A stretch of DNA of 36,788 bases from Streptomyces rhizoryzae (GTDB lineage Bacteria > Actinomycetota > Actinomycetes > Streptomycetales > Streptomycetaceae), in NCBI RefSeq assembly GCF_023155275.1, contig NZ_JALMUV010000060.1:1-36788 (forward strand), written 5' to 3'. A program made the position numbers and the translations under genes. This document shows, in pieces, positions 17,045 through 24,979 of this stretch (position 1 is its first letter; each line of letters begins with the position of its first letter). Below the pieces are notes generated by a model, which was given only the letters and a program-made list of their open reading frames with translations, searched no databases and was not told where the DNA came from.

Positions 17045-18313
17045 ATGCCGCAGCGCCCGAAACTTGTCCTCGCCGGTCAGTTGTCCGTGTTCCCCTGGGT
17101 GTTCGATGCCGCCGAGCGGGCCGGCATCGACCTGATCCTCATTCCCCGGGGGGACGACTCGGCGGAGTCCGCCGGGCGGGCCAACGCGGTGGTCGAACTG
17201 CTGCCGCTGGACATCGACGGAGACCCGGACGGTGCGTTGTCCGCGCTCGCCGACCGCTACCGGCACGAGCCCTTCGACGGCATCATGTCGGGCAACGAAA
17301 GGGTCATCCCGTTCGTGGCACGCGCCGCTCGGGAACTGGGCCTCCCCGGGCTGACCGAGGAGGCGGCGGCCGTGGTGCGTGACAAGCGCAGCATGCGCCA
17401 ACGCCTGCTGGAAGCGGGTCTGGGCGTGCCCGGCTTCGTGGTCGTCAAGGATCCGGTGAGCTGGGCCGACGCGCTGACCCTGCGGTTCCCCGTCGTGGTC
17501 AAACCGGCGAACGGCCACTCCAGTTTCGGTGTGATCCGTGCGGACGACAGGGACGGCCTGGAGCAGGCCGTGGCCCGCACCTGGAAGCTCGTCGAGACCC
17601 ACCTGGGCGCCGCCCTCGGACCGGACCCGGACCCTGGTGTGCTGGTCGAGGAGTACCTGGACGGGCCGGAGATCTCCGCCGAATCCCTCGTGTACCGCGG
17701 GCAGGTACGGGTCTGTGCCGTCAGCTGGAAGGGACAGCTGACGGGGCCCTACTTCGAGGAGACCACGTTGCGGGCCCCCGCCCGACTGCCGGCCGAGATA
17801 CTCGCCGCGATCGAGGCGGAGGTGATCGGTGCCCACCACGCCTTCGGCGTCACGGAAGGCACCACGCACACCGAACTGCGGCTGGTCGGCGGCGTGCGGC
17901 CGGTGCTGCTGGAGATGACCGCGCGCCTCGGCGGCGGGGGCAACATGCACCACCTCGCCCACGTCAGCAGCGGGATCGACCTGGCCGCCGAGGCGCTGCG
18001 CATCCACCTCGGCCGGGAGCCGCTCTGCTGGCGTGCGGAGCCGGCACCGGCCGGCCACGCGGCGGCGTACCTGGTGCCGATCGGCAGCGGCGGACGGGTC
18101 AAGCGGATCCGCGGCCTGGACGCGGTGCGTACCGACCCGCAGGTGGACTACGTGGTGCAGACCGCGGGCCCCGGCGCAGTGCTGCGTCCCTACCCGGACT
18201 GGTCCGGAAACCCGGCGGTCGTGCTCTCCCACCACGCGTCGGACGCGGAAGCCCAGGCGTACCTCGACCACCTCGCCCGGACCCTGCACGTCGAGTACGA
18301 GGAGCAGGAGTGA
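17045..18313 (+). CDS. ATP-grasp amino acid / dipeptide ligase
   Basis: This 422-residue ATP-grasp enzyme is of the L-amino-acid ligase type (BacD/DdaF-like carboxylate-amine ligases). The ATP-binding Lys lies in FPVVVKPANGHSSFGV near residue 155. EEYLDGPEISAES near 205 and the Mg-binding LLEMTARLGGGGN near 287-299 complete the site. The C-terminal domain (GHAAAYLVPIGSGGRVKRI) matches that of LAL-type ligases. Such enzymes activate a carboxylate as acyl phosphate and join it to an amine, giving an amide or dipeptide. ATG 17045 is preceded by TTGGAG. In this cluster it could join an amino acid, the NRPS product or CDG; the sequence cannot say which. It follows the second SARP gene and is probably co-transcribed with the following oxygenase. 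Confidence 0.88.
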   Translation: MPQRPKLVLAGQLSVFPWVFDAAERAGIDLILIPRGDDSAESAGRANAVVELLPLDIDGDPDGALSALADRYRHEPFDGIMSGNERVIPFVARAARELGLPGLTEEAAAVVRDKRSMRQRLLEAGLGVPGFVVVKDPVSWADALTLRFPVVVKPANGHSSFGVIRADDRDGLEQAVARTWKLVETHLGAALGPDPDPGVLVEEYLDGPEISAESLVYRGQVRVCAVSWKGQLTGPYFEETTLRAPARLPAEILAAIEAEVIGAHHAFGVTEGTTHTELRLVGGVRPVLLEMTARLGGGGNMHHLAHVSSGIDLAAEALRIHLGREPLCWRAEPAPAGHAAAYLVPIGSGGRVKRIRGLDAVRTDPQVDYVVQTAGPGAVLRPYPDWSGNPAVVLSHHASDAEAQAYLDHLARTLHVEYEEQE

Positions 18314-18418
18314 GCACCCGCCACGACACACCACGCCTCCGGCGACCTGCCCGCGGCGACCGTCGTCAGCGGTCGTGACCGGACCATCCATCGCACCCGA
18401 GACCAACCGCACCCGGCC

Positions 18419-18437
18419 GGGCCGGAAACGCCGGCCC
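18419..18437 (+). terminator. Short hairpin in the leader of the PF10014-like oxygenase gene
   Basis: GGGCCGG and CCGGCCC pair perfectly (7 bp) around AAACG in the 155-nt gap between the ATP-grasp ligase and the next oxygenase, about 30 nt before its ATG. It could attenuate readthrough or be neutral GC structure. The rest of the gap shows nothing. Confidence 0.3.
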
Positions 18438-18468
18438 CGCCGGGACACCCGTGCAAAGGGGAAACACC

Positions 18469-19215
18469 ATGACCGACAGCACCAGCACCACGCTGACCAC
18501 CGCACCGCAGCTCCGTGACGGCGTGCCCGCCTTCTCGGCGCAGGTCCGCCGCACCGGCTTCGTCGTCCTGGGCAAACAGGAGCTCGCCGGGCTGATCGGC
18601 GACGCCGACCTCGAAGATCTCCGCGGCGCCTGGGAGAACCTGCCGGTCGACACCCAGGTCGACGGCGTCGGCGTCTACCGCGAGCGCCGCTACGGCCGGC
18701 TGCGCGTCGACGTCGACGGCGACACCGTCACCTTCGAGGTCCTGCCCAACGCCGTCTTCCGCCAGGACGCCATCCCGCTCTGGAAGGGCAAGGACCGGGT
18801 CTTCGAACCGGCATCCGAGGACGTCCTGCTCAGCGCCGGCATGCGCGCCCTGGTCAGCTTCGACGCCCGAATGGCGACCGCGGTCAACGGCAACACCTCG
18901 TGGACGGTCGGGGTCCACCTGGTCCGCGTCGTCGCCCGCGCCGGCGCCGATGGCCTGCCCACCCCCGAGGGCCGCCACCGCGACGGCCATACCTGCGTCG
19001 GCTTGCACCTGATGCGCCGCGAGGGCGTCACCGGCGGCCTGTCCACCGTCCACCCCAACGACGGCAGCGGCATCGTGCAGACCACCCTGCTCCAGCCGCT
19101 CGACTCCATGTTCTTCGACGACAACATGATCACCCACGAGGTCTCACCGACCGTCTCCGAGGGTGCCTCGGGCGTGCGCGACATGCTCCAGGTCGACTTC
19201 AACCCGGTGGCCTGA
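18469..19215 (+). CDS. 2OG-Fe dioxygenase of the PF10014 / BsmA / isoleucine-hydroxylase type
   Basis: This 248-residue protein resembles the small 2OG-Fe dioxygenase family that includes L-isoleucine 4-hydroxylase and BsmA. Seen are GLPTPEGRHRDGHTCVGLHL with the His-x-Asp iron pair near residues 169-171, the distal His in DDNMITHEVSP near 222 and the C-terminal RDMLQVDFNPV with the likely 2-oxoglutarate Arg. Members usually hydroxylate free aliphatic amino acids. ATG 18469 is preferred over upstream frames because AAAGGGGAA precedes it. The gene converges on the FemAB-like gene, with GC-rich hairpins between them. It is the third of four unrelated iron oxygenases in the cluster. Confidence 0.85.
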   Translation: MTDSTSTTLTTAPQLRDGVPAFSAQVRRTGFVVLGKQELAGLIGDADLEDLRGAWENLPVDTQVDGVGVYRERRYGRLRVDVDGDTVTFEVLPNAVFRQDAIPLWKGKDRVFEPASEDVLLSAGMRALVSFDARMATAVNGNTSWTVGVHLVRVVARAGADGLPTPEGRHRDGHTCVGLHLMRREGVTGGLSTVHPNDGSGIVQTTLLQPLDSMFFDDNMITHEVSPTVSEGASGVRDMLQVDFNPVA

Positions 19216-19351
19216 GCCTGCGCCATCCGCCCCGGCGTGCCGCTTGAGCGTCAGACGGGTGTCGCTGACAAAGGCAGCCACCGACCCGGGCCGGCTCCTT
19301 CGTGGATTCCTGGAGTGGATTCCCATGGGAGCCGGTCGGGGTCCACGGCGT

Positions 19352-19379
19352 GGGAGAACTCTCCCTGCCGCGGCGGCAG
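19352..19379. terminator. Paired hairpins between convergent genes
   Basis: GGGAG/CTCCC with loop AACT (19352-19365, GGGAGA..TCTCCC overall) is followed at once by CTGCCG/CGGCAG with loop CGG (19365-19379), just before the FemAB-like stop. Together they could terminate both the oxygenase and the FemAB-like transcripts. Confidence 0.4.
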
Positions 19380-19385
19380 TCGGCC

Positions 19386-20534
19386 TCAGCAGTACGGCTC
19401 CCAGAGCTCGTACTCCAGGGCGTCGGAAATCGCGGGCGAGGAGTCGCGCAGGCGGGTGAGCAGGGCGCGGTTGTGCCCGCGGATCTCCTCGTCGTACCCG
19501 GCCAGCGGGCTGTCCTCGGACAGGTCCAGCAGCCACAGCGGCCGGAGCGTCGCGCCGCGCAGTGCCTTTGCTTCCGCGGTCTCGGTGCCCGCGTGAATCC
19601 GGCGCACTCCCGGGAGCCGCGCCGCCATGTAGTAGGTGATGTTGAAGTACTCGGCGGCCGAGGCGAGTTGGTCGTGGTCGAGGCCGAGCCCCCGCAGGTA
19701 CACGGTGTCGCCGCAACGGTAGTACAGGCAGAAGCCGACGGGCGGTTCGCCGGGGCGCGAGCACAGCACCACTTCGGCGCGCGAACCGGCGAGTTCCCCC
19801 TGTTTGCGGAAGGACTCCGCCATCGGCGCCACGTCGACGGTTCTGCCGTAGCGCAGCAGCGAACGGGCCAGCAGCCGGGCGACGTCCTGCCAGCACTCGG
19901 CGAGCGTCCGGTGCTCCAGCTCGTATCCGGCCTTCTCGAACTTTCGTATCTCGCTGCGGATACGGCGCGCCCGGTGCGCCGACAGCGACTCCAACCAGGC
20001 TCGGTAGCCGCCGGGTGGGATCTCGATCCAGGCGTCGGTCTTCAACGCGACCGGGGTGGTCCGCACTCCCGCCGCGCGCAGCGCCCCCACGTCCTCGGTG
20101 GTCAGGTACATCGCCACGCGGGCGATCTTCGACTCCTCGTGCAGGGGTGAGCGCAGCGCGCGGACCGCGTCGAGCACCGCGGCGGCGGCCTCGGTCCGAT
20201 CGGTTCCTTCGCCGGTCAGCAGGTGCGCCAGGTAGCCGCGGCGCTGGCCGATGAGCAGGCCGCCCGGCTCGGGCGCCGGCAGGCCGCGCGCGGCAAGCAG
20301 GTCGTGCCACCGCAGGTCCGGGGTGGGCTCGTCGGTCACCGCCGCCACGGGGATCGCGGCCCGGCCGCCGCCCGGGGTCTGCACGTGCAGCCCGCCGGAG
20401 ACCGCCCCCGGGTCGATGGCGCACACCCGCAGCCACAGCGCCGACGAGTAGAACCTGCCGCCGGCGAGCCGGTCCCACTCGGTGTCCCCGAGCCCGCCGA
20501 TGGCGTCGGCGAAAGTGTCCGTCGTGGCGGTCAT
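19386..20534 (-). CDS. FemAB / GNAT-fold acyltransferase-like protein
   Basis: This 382-residue protein resembles the peptidogalycan-biosynthesis/FemAB-like and Acetyltransf_6 groups. It has FYSSALWLRVC near the N-terminus, WLESLSAHRARRIRSEIRKF near residue 215 and RAEVVLCSRPGEPPVGFCLY near 280 as a GNAT core strand. LRGLGLDHDQLASAAEYFNI follows, then ALRGATLRPLWLLDL. FemAB folds join aminoacyl groups to amines, using aminoacyl-tRNA or acyl-CoA. Here it may form an amide bond in product assembly, alongside the ATP-grasp enzymes (inference). The ATG at 20534 has GGGAGG four bases upstream; upstream in-frame ATGs lack such a site. The gene is on the minus strand, 259 nt downstream of the PhyH-type gene; that gap shows nothing definite. 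Confidence 0.78.
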   Translation of the reverse strand: MTATTDTFADAIGGLGDTEWDRLAGGRFYSSALWLRVCAIDPGAVSGGLHVQTPGGGRAAIPVAAVTDEPTPDLRWHDLLAARGLPAPEPGGLLIGQRRGYLAHLLTGEGTDRTEAAAAVLDAVRALRSPLHEESKIARVAMYLTTEDVGALRAAGVRTTPVALKTDAWIEIPPGGYRAWLESLSAHRARRIRSEIRKFEKAGYELEHRTLAECWQDVARLLARSLLRYGRTVDVAPMAESFRKQGELAGSRAEVVLCSRPGEPPVGFCLYYRCGDTVYLRGLGLDHDQLASAAEYFNITYYMAARLPGVRRIHAGTETAEAKALRGATLRPLWLLDLSEDSPLAGYDEEIRGHNRALLTRLRDSSPAISDALEYELWEPYC

Positions 20535-20793
20535 GGCGCCTCCCGTGGTTTCTGCCCGACCGTGCCCGCGCGTTCGCTGCGCGAGCGGGCGCTGAGTGTG
20601 CCGAACATCGTGCGTAGGTGATGACTGATCGTTTGCGGCGTGCGGTTGACCGGTGCCAGAGGCGCCGCTGGACCCGCGGGCGACGGGCCTGCCCCCGTCG
20701 CGGGCCGGTTGCGAGCCGAAGGTGCGCGGTCGCAGCGGCGGTGCGGTGCACTCCTGTGGTACGAGGGCGCGCGCGGTGCCGGCCGTCATGCCG

Positions 20794-21606
20794 TCATGCC
20801 GTCACCGTCGTGAGGTTCTCCGAGAACGGCACGTCCAGGGCGAGCAGCGGTTCGGTGTCCCGGCACACCACGTGGGCGGGACGGGCCTGGCCGGACGGTC
20901 GCGGCAGATTGGCCGCGTCGTTGTAGGTGGCGATGAGCAGCCTGCGGGTGAAAGGGGACATGTTGGGCGCCGAACCGTGCACGATCTCCGGCGAGAAGAA
21001 CACTATGGAGCCGGCGGGGCCCTTGGGGCTGGACATCCCGTGGCGGCCGACGAGCTGGGCGAGCTGTTGTGGGGTCAGGGAGATGTCATCGGGGTCCAGG
21101 TGCTGGTCCGACTTGGCGGAGTCCGCCCGGCTCTCCCGGACGAGCCCGTCGCGGTGGGATCCGGGCAGGAAGATGACCGGCCCGTTGAACTCGGTCACGT
21201 CGTCCAGGAAGACACCGACGTTGATCTGCCGGGGGGCGGGCAGGCCGTCCGCGAGGCGCCAGGCGAGGTAGTCCTGGTGCCAGGCCCACTTGTCGCCGCC
21301 GAAGGCGGACTTGGCGTTGATCTTGAACTGGTAGATGTAGACGTCGTCGCCGAGCAGTTGCTGGACGGGGCGCAGCACGCGCGGGTCGCGGATGAGCCCG
21401 GCGTACTCCGGTTGCCGCTGGTGCGAGGAGTACACCGCGCGGACCTCCGTCCCGCCTTCCTCGGTGATGACCTGTGGGCCGGGGAGCATGCTGTCCCGCT
21501 CGAAGGCGGAGCGCAGTGCTTCCACTTCTCGCTGGTTCAGCAGGGATTCCAGCAGCAGGAATCCGTTGGAGCGGTATTCGTCGACTTGGGTCTGGTTCAG
21601 TCGCAT
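20794..21606 (-). CDS. PhyH-family Fe(II)/2-oxoglutarate oxygenase
   Basis: This 270-residue protein belongs to the phytanoyl-CoA dioxygenase superfamily, which includes ectoine and amino acid hydroxylases. It starts LNQTQVDEYRSNGFLLLESL, typical of EctD-like proteins. The iron His-x-Asp is in KWAWHQDYLAW near residue 109, followed by INVGVFLDDVTEFNGPVIFL and PGSHRDG. The distal His is in PEIVHGSAPNMS near 210 and the 2-oxoglutarate Arg is in TRRLLIATYNDA. ATG 21606 is used; AGGAG lies 10 nt upstream. The gene is divergent from the second ATP-grasp gene and shares a 229-nt control region containing the TTGAGTC repeat. Hydroxylation of a free or carrier-bound amino acid is likely, with the substrate unknown. 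Confidence 0.88.
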   Translation of the reverse strand: MRLNQTQVDEYRSNGFLLLESLLNQREVEALRSAFERDSMLPGPQVITEEGGTEVRAVYSSHQRQPEYAGLIRDPRVLRPVQQLLGDDVYIYQFKINAKSAFGGDKWAWHQDYLAWRLADGLPAPRQINVGVFLDDVTEFNGPVIFLPGSHRDGLVRESRADSAKSDQHLDPDDISLTPQQLAQLVGRHGMSSPKGPAGSIVFFSPEIVHGSAPNMSPFTRRLLIATYNDAANLPRPSGQARPAHVVCRDTEPLLALDVPFSENLTTVTA

Positions 21607-21694
21607 GCTGATGCTACTCCTGAAAGTGAGGGGGAGTTGATGGAGCATTCTTCAGCTCGTGAAATGGCCGCCGCCGATGCGTTCGGGCATTCTA

Positions 21695-21704
21695 GTGTTA
21701 ACAC
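21695..21704. promoter_or_regulatory. Palindrome in the divergent PhyH / ATP-grasp promoter region
   Basis: GTGTTAACAC is a perfect 10-bp palindrome, unusually AT-rich for this DNA, midway between the two divergent genes. It may be an operator half or part of the minus-strand promoter. Confidence 0.3.
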
Positions 21705-21737
21705 AGATCGTCCGTGCCCACAGGGGCCGTTGATTGA

Positions 21738-21759
21738 CAATTGAGTCGCAATTGAGTCG
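21738..21759 (+). promoter_or_regulatory. Predicted SARP box: CAATTGAGTCG repeated with 11-nt period
   Basis: Two perfect adjacent copies of CAATTGAGTCG place TTGAGTC heptamers at 21741 and 21752 with 4-nt spacers, the classic SARP geometry. A -10-like hexamer AACGAT starts 19 nt after the second heptamer (21778-21783). The same heptamer with the same spacing lies upstream of sbnA. It should drive the ATP-grasp and MFS genes. Confidence 0.65.
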
Positions 21760-21835
21760 CGCCGAGAGCCGGGATGAAACGATGAACGCTGCGGGCCGAG
21801 GGGCCCGGCCACCATCGAGCAGGAGCGGAGACCTC

Positions 21836-23239
21836 ATGTCGGCGGAGCGGGTAACAGCCCAGTACAACGAGGAGTTCCGCGCACCGGGCAGCGACTTGCC
21901 CACGGTCGCCCAGCACGTCAAGAACTTCCCGACGCTCGCACCGTGGCACGGCGAGTATTTGGCCAGGCCCCTCTTCGTCGCCGAGCGTGAGGTTCGCGAT
22001 TTCGGCGATGACCTGCAACACCTCCTCAACATGCTTCTTTCTTTGCCGGACCGGATGTTCGGCGGCGATCTGGAAGCATTTCGCTCGGTGCTGGGCATCA
22101 GCGACAGTCACTGGAAAGCGATACGACATTTCGGTGACGTACTGCCGGCCCAGTACGGCCGGGCCGACATGTATCACGACGGCACCTCGTTCAAACTCCT
22201 CGAATTCAATCTGGGGAGCGAGGCCGGCGGCTGGGGCCTCGCGGGTGAAATCTCCCGGGCGACGATGGAGGTGGACGCCTTCGCCGCCTTCGCGCGCCGG
22301 AATCGGCTTGGCTACGTGCATCCCGCTCGCGCCGCGGCGGAGGCGCTGCGCCGCTTCGGCGCCCCGGTGGCGGCCGGGCGCGAGCCGGTGGTGGCCCTGC
22401 TGGAATGGCGTGGCGGTTTGGCGGACTACGGCGCCGCCTGGCTCAACGACCTGTCGGCGCTGCGCTGGGCGGGCCTCGACATCCGGATGGCCGAGGTCTC
22501 CGACGTGCGCGAACGCGGCGGGGCGCTCTACCTCGGGGACACGAAGATCGACGTGGTCTACCGCGGCTTCGTCGCGGACCAGATCGCCGAGGCACCCGAC
22601 GGCTGGGACCTGGTCGCACCCCTGCTGCGTGCGCACCGAGCGGGCGGGACGCTGCTGTGGACCCCGCTGTCCAGCAACATGTTCGCCAACAAGGCCTGTA
22701 TGGCGCTGCTGTCGGACCCGGCGCGGCGGCGCAACCTCAGCGAGGACGAGTGCCGGCTCATCGACCGGGTGCTGCCCTGGACCCGGTTGATCAACACTGA
22801 CGCGCTCAAGACGGACACCGACCTCGTCGACGAATGCCTGGAGCGGCGCGAGGAGTTGATCCTGAAGGTCAACGCGCGCGGCGGCGGAGTCGGCGCCGTG
22901 GTGGGCTGGGAAACGGACGACGCCTCTTGGCGGCGGGCTCTGGAGAACTCCGCCGCCGAAGGATGTGTCGTACAGCAGAGAGTGATCCCCCGGCCCGAGC
23001 TCGTGGTGGACCCGGTATCCGGGGAAACCGAGGAATGGCATGCGGCCTATGGCATGTTCTACACCCCGCAAGGTTGTGCAGGAGTGTTCGGCAAGCTGGT
23101 GCCGGCCGGCTCGGGCGGCATCATCTCCGTCCTGTCGCATGCCAGGGCGCGTAGCGCGGCCGTCTTCCAGCAGAGCGAGCTGCCCGCCGGGGGCGAAGCG
23201 CCTGCCGCGGGCGAATTGCCCACCGGTGCAGCGAAGTAA
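21836..23239 (+). CDS. Glutathionylspermidine-synthase-like ATP-grasp protein
   Basis: This 467-residue protein looks like a circularly permuted ATP-grasp enzyme of the glutathionylspermidine-synthase type. Supporting features are GRADMYHDGTSFKLLEFNLG near residue 120 (an Asn/Glu metal-site segment), PLSSNMFANKACMALLSD near 280 and EELILKVNARGGGVGAVVGW near 343 (phosphate-binding glycines after a Lys). QQRVIPRPELVV and a conserved GMFYTPQGCAGVFGKL follow near the end. Such enzymes form amides from carboxylates with ATP. GGAG five bases before ATG 21836 supports that start; ATGs further upstream at 21734 and 21782 lack as good a site, and the first overlaps the predicted SARP box. It lies 9 nt before the MFS gene, so the two form one operon. 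Partners and substrates are unknown. Confidence 0.75.
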   Translation: MSAERVTAQYNEEFRAPGSDLPTVAQHVKNFPTLAPWHGEYLARPLFVAEREVRDFGDDLQHLLNMLLSLPDRMFGGDLEAFRSVLGISDSHWKAIRHFGDVLPAQYGRADMYHDGTSFKLLEFNLGSEAGGWGLAGEISRATMEVDAFAAFARRNRLGYVHPARAAAEALRRFGAPVAAGREPVVALLEWRGGLADYGAAWLNDLSALRWAGLDIRMAEVSDVRERGGALYLGDTKIDVVYRGFVADQIAEAPDGWDLVAPLLRAHRAGGTLLWTPLSSNMFANKACMALLSDPARRRNLSEDECRLIDRVLPWTRLINTDALKTDTDLVDECLERREELILKVNARGGGVGAVVGWETDDASWRRALENSAAEGCVVQQRVIPRPELVVDPVSGETEEWHAAYGMFYTPQGCAGVFGKLVPAGSGGIISVLSHARARSAAVFQQSELPAGGEAPAAGELPTGAAK

Positions 23240-23248
23240 AGAGAAGCC

Positions 23249-24658
23249 ATGATGCCGCAGCATTCCCCCGCGCCGTCGGCGTGGCGGCGCGTTCAGACGG
23301 CCTGGGGTCTGCCGGACCTCGCGGGAAAGGGCCGATTCGTCACGGCCAACCTGATCGACAGCCTGGGAAACGGGTTGGTGACGGCGTTCGTCGTCGTCTT
23401 CTTCGTGAAGACGACGTCGCTGTCACTGGTCGCCGTCGGTGCCGCGCTGACCGTCGGCCAGCTGCTCGTCCTGCCCTTTCCGCTCCTCATCGGGCGCCTG
23501 CTGGACACCTACGGCCCGCGCACCGTGGTCGCTGCGGGCAACTGGGTTTCGGTGGCCGGATTCATCGGTTTCCTGTTCTCGCACGCGGCCTGGCAGATCG
23601 TGCTGTGGCAGTTCGTGGTGCAGCTGGGGTCCACCGCCTTCTGGATGGGCAGCAGTCCGCTCACCGTGCTGGTCGCCCGGGGCGTTGAGCGGGCCCGCTG
23701 GTTCGGCTTCGTCCGTGCCCTGCGCAATGTCGGCGTCGGTTTCGGCGGCGCCGCGTCCGCGGTGGCCCTGAGCATCGGAACGGTCGCCGGGCTGCGGGCG
23801 GTCATGGTGATCAACGTGGTCTCCTTCGCCGTCGCAGGCTGGCTGGTGATCACCTTGCGGGGCGCGGACACGAGCGAGGCGGCCGGCGCCGGGGCCGCGG
23901 ATCCGGCGCCCGCGCTGTCGGAGCCCGGGGAGGCGAAGCCCGCGGAACCGAAGTCCGCCGAGCGGGAGCAGGCGGCCGGTGACTCCACCGGACAACCCTC
24001 GGGCGGCTACCGCACCGTGCTGAGGGACACCCGGTATCTGCGGCTGGTCGCGACGAACATCTCCTTCGTCTTCGCCTCCACGGTGATCACGGTGCTGCTC
24101 GCCGTCTACGCGGCGGACAACCTCGATGTCGGCTCCTGGATCGTCGGCGTGCTCGTCGTACTGAACACGGCCATGGTCGCGCTGCTCCAGACGCTCGCCA
24201 GCCGGTGGATCGAGGCCCGCAGGCCGGTGACGGTGCTGGTGCTGGCCCTGCTGCTCAACGCGGCCGCGTTCGTCGTCTTCGGCACGCTGCTCGTGCTGCC
24301 CGGCTGGGCGGTGATCGCCGGACTGCTGATCGCGATGGTGCTCTACACCCTGGCAGAGATCCTCAGCTCGCCGCCGACCAGCGAACTGAGCGTGGTGATG
24401 GCGCCCGAACATCTGCGGGGCCGCTATCTGGCCGTCTACCAGCTGTCCTGGTCGGTCGGCAGTGCGGTCGCCCCGGCGCTGCTCACCGCGCTGTTGGAAG
24501 GCGGCCCGGCACTGCCCTGGGTGTTCCTCACCACGATCACCGTGCTGGCCGTACCGCTGGCTCTCGGGCTCGACCGGCGGCCCGCGGCCACGAGCGGGGC
24601 CGCACCGGCCGGGGACGTCGCCCCCGTGGAGGACCTCGACGGCGACCCCGTCGGCTGA
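23249..24658 (+). CDS. MFS transporter, probable product exporter
   Basis: This 469-residue integral membrane protein has about 12 hydrophobic helices, for example VTAFVVVFFVKTT, VAVGAALTVGQLLVLPFPLL, IIGVLVVLNTAMVALLQ-type segments and a glycine-rich final pair. After helix 2 comes LIGRLLDTYGPRTVV, the MFS loop 2-3 signature (Gly-Arg-x-x-Asp-x-x-Gly). A charged, Pro/Ala/Glu-rich cytoplasmic loop of about 40 residues (roughly 205-245) splits the two halves. It belongs to the drug-efflux type of MFS. It directly follows the ATP-grasp gene and, by context, exports the cluster product or gives self-resistance. A long hairpin terminator follows. Confidence 0.88.
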   Translation: MMPQHSPAPSAWRRVQTAWGLPDLAGKGRFVTANLIDSLGNGLVTAFVVVFFVKTTSLSLVAVGAALTVGQLLVLPFPLLIGRLLDTYGPRTVVAAGNWVSVAGFIGFLFSHAAWQIVLWQFVVQLGSTAFWMGSSPLTVLVARGVERARWFGFVRALRNVGVGFGGAASAVALSIGTVAGLRAVMVINVVSFAVAGWLVITLRGADTSEAAGAGAADPAPALSEPGEAKPAEPKSAEREQAAGDSTGQPSGGYRTVLRDTRYLRLVATNISFVFASTVITVLLAVYAADNLDVGSWIVGVLVVLNTAMVALLQTLASRWIEARRPVTVLVLALLLNAAAFVVFGTLLVLPGWAVIAGLLIAMVLYTLAEILSSPPTSELSVVMAPEHLRGRYLAVYQLSWSVGSAVAPALLTALLEGGPALPWVFLTTITVLAVPLALGLDRRPAATSGAAPAGDVAPVEDLDGDPVG

Positions 24659-24693
24659 GCCTGCCCGCGCCTGTCGAGCGCGCATCGCGCTCG

Positions 24694-24735
24694 GCGCCGA
24701 CCGCCGCCCGGCAGCACACCGGCGGCGGTCGGCGC
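24694..24735. terminator. Perfect 15-bp stem-loop between MFS and NRPS genes
   Basis: GCGCCGACCGCCGCC (24694-24708) pairs perfectly with GGCGGCGGTCGGCGC (24721-24735) around a 12-nt loop. It lies 36 nt after the MFS stop and between convergent operons, so it probably stops transcription from both sides. The remaining 244 nt up to the NRPS stop hold nothing I can identify. Confidence 0.8.
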
Positions 24736-24979
24736 TTGGCATGTCCCCACTCCCGGCACCGGAGCACCGGTGGCGCACGGAACGGGCAGTCCCTCGGCGA
24801 TCCGGCGTACTCGGACGTACGCGTCGAGCAGTTGCCGCGCGCCGCGCAGTCCCGCCGGCCTGCTTTCGCCCTGCTCCGTACGCGGACGGGGGCACAGCCG
24901 CGGGACATGAACGCCTCCGCCCGCCCGTGTCGCGCCGGACAGGCGTCGACCAGGACGACGCTCGTGCCGGTGGTGCCGC

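Noticed and set aside
23423..24895. 490-codon minus-strand frame across the MFS gene
   Set aside because: It is a His/Arg/Gly-rich antisense shadow; the plus strand encodes clear membrane helices and the MFS loop motif.
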